Assembly (NCBI GenBank): GCA_002709405.1
Contig: PAQV01000037.1
Span: 1-64,000, forward strand
Origin: Paracoccaceae bacterium
GTDB taxonomy: Bacteria; Pseudomonadota; Alphaproteobacteria; Rhodobacterales; Rhodobacteraceae
DNA length: 64,000 nt
Reading direction: 5' to 3'
Made by a program: the position numbers and the translations under genes. The notes below the pieces were generated by a model. The model saw only the letters and a list, made by a program, of their open reading frames with translations, was not told the DNA's origin and ran no database searches. Positions 63,849 through 64,000 of this stretch are shown here, one piece after another. How positions within the stretch are numbered: the stretch's first letter is position 1; each line of letters begins with the position of its first letter.

Positions 63849-64000
63849 CACGTTCCTTCCTCGAACTCTCGCAGCTGACCACGCGCTTTGGCGACACGCT
63901 CGCCCTGGACAACGTCAGCCTGAACGTCACCCAGGGCGAAGTCGTCTGCCTGATCGGCCCCTCGGGCTGTGGCAAGTCCACCCTTCTGCGGTCGGTCAAC
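63845..64000 (+). CDS. Polar amino-acid ABC importer ATPase, 3' truncated by window
   Basis: Only 52 residues are visible, starting at ATG 63845. Walker A GPSGCGKST is near residue 38. It is coupled to the permease and completes the importer outside the window. Confidence 0.93.
   Translation, partial: MTRSFLELSQLTTRFGDTLALDNVSLNVTQGEVVCLIGPSGCGKSTLLRSVN

Overview
This is a GC-rich stretch (clearly above 60% G+C by eye) with dense, overlapping genes (ATGA, GTGA and TGATG junctions), few intergenic gaps and no rRNA, tRNA, phage, IS or CRISPR signature. Gene content and codon style point to an alphaproteobacterium of the Rhodobacterales/Roseobacter type: seven ABC importers in 64 kb, hydantoin and polyamine catabolism loci, a DmpA-type aminopeptidase, a minCDE set and a metNIQ set. 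The species assignment is inference.

Region 1 (1-18157) is a mirror-image amide/hydantoin locus around an IclR regulator (11016-11786). Leftward run a HyuB-HyuA pair and an M20 peptidase, then a five-gene peptide/nickel-type ABC importer. Rightward run two M20 peptidases and a second HyuA-HyuB pair. A 30-bp composite palindrome occurs three times, once before each of the three transcription units, so the IclR protein probably controls all of them. The importer's binding protein (3394-5076) looks circularly permuted: its C-terminal lobe segment precedes its N-terminal segment behind one signal peptide. This is the most striking observation in the window.

Region 2 (18154-28061) is a leftward ten-gene operon for D-hydantoin use: polar amino-acid ABC importer (26880-23950), N-carbamoyl-D-amino-acid hydrolase, DapA-family lyase, SDR, D-hydantoinase, hydantoin racemase and a terminal LysR regulator. 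A divergent nitrilase-family gene (27203-28061) carries a one-base frameshift in a C run.

Region 3 (28082-34924) has an RpiR regulator, a PotD-A-B-C type importer and a DmpA/P1-family aminopeptidase, followed by a convergent LysR gene. Region 4 (35036-43927) has a P450 divergent from that LysR, a GntR/FCD regulator, a TIGR04076-like protein, an aldo-keto reductase, a Liv-type importer and an aspartate-dehydrogenase-like protein.

Region 5 (43979-48801) is housekeeping: minCDE leftward and metNIQ rightward. Region 6 (48860-58506) is a leftward ten-gene polyamine-type operon (potABCD, amidase, class III aminotransferase, flavin monooxygenase, RidA, DUF1028, argE-like), divergent from a LuxR-type regulator (58604) across a region rich in GGGGTAT half-sites. 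Region 7 (59545-64000) has an AllA-like ureidoglycolate lyase, a DRE-TIM protein lacking its usual Arg, and a second polar amino-acid importer cut off by the window end.

The common theme is uptake of nitrogenous small molecules (peptides, hydantoins, carbamoyl amino acids, polyamines), their hydrolysis by amidohydrolases, and local regulators for each module.
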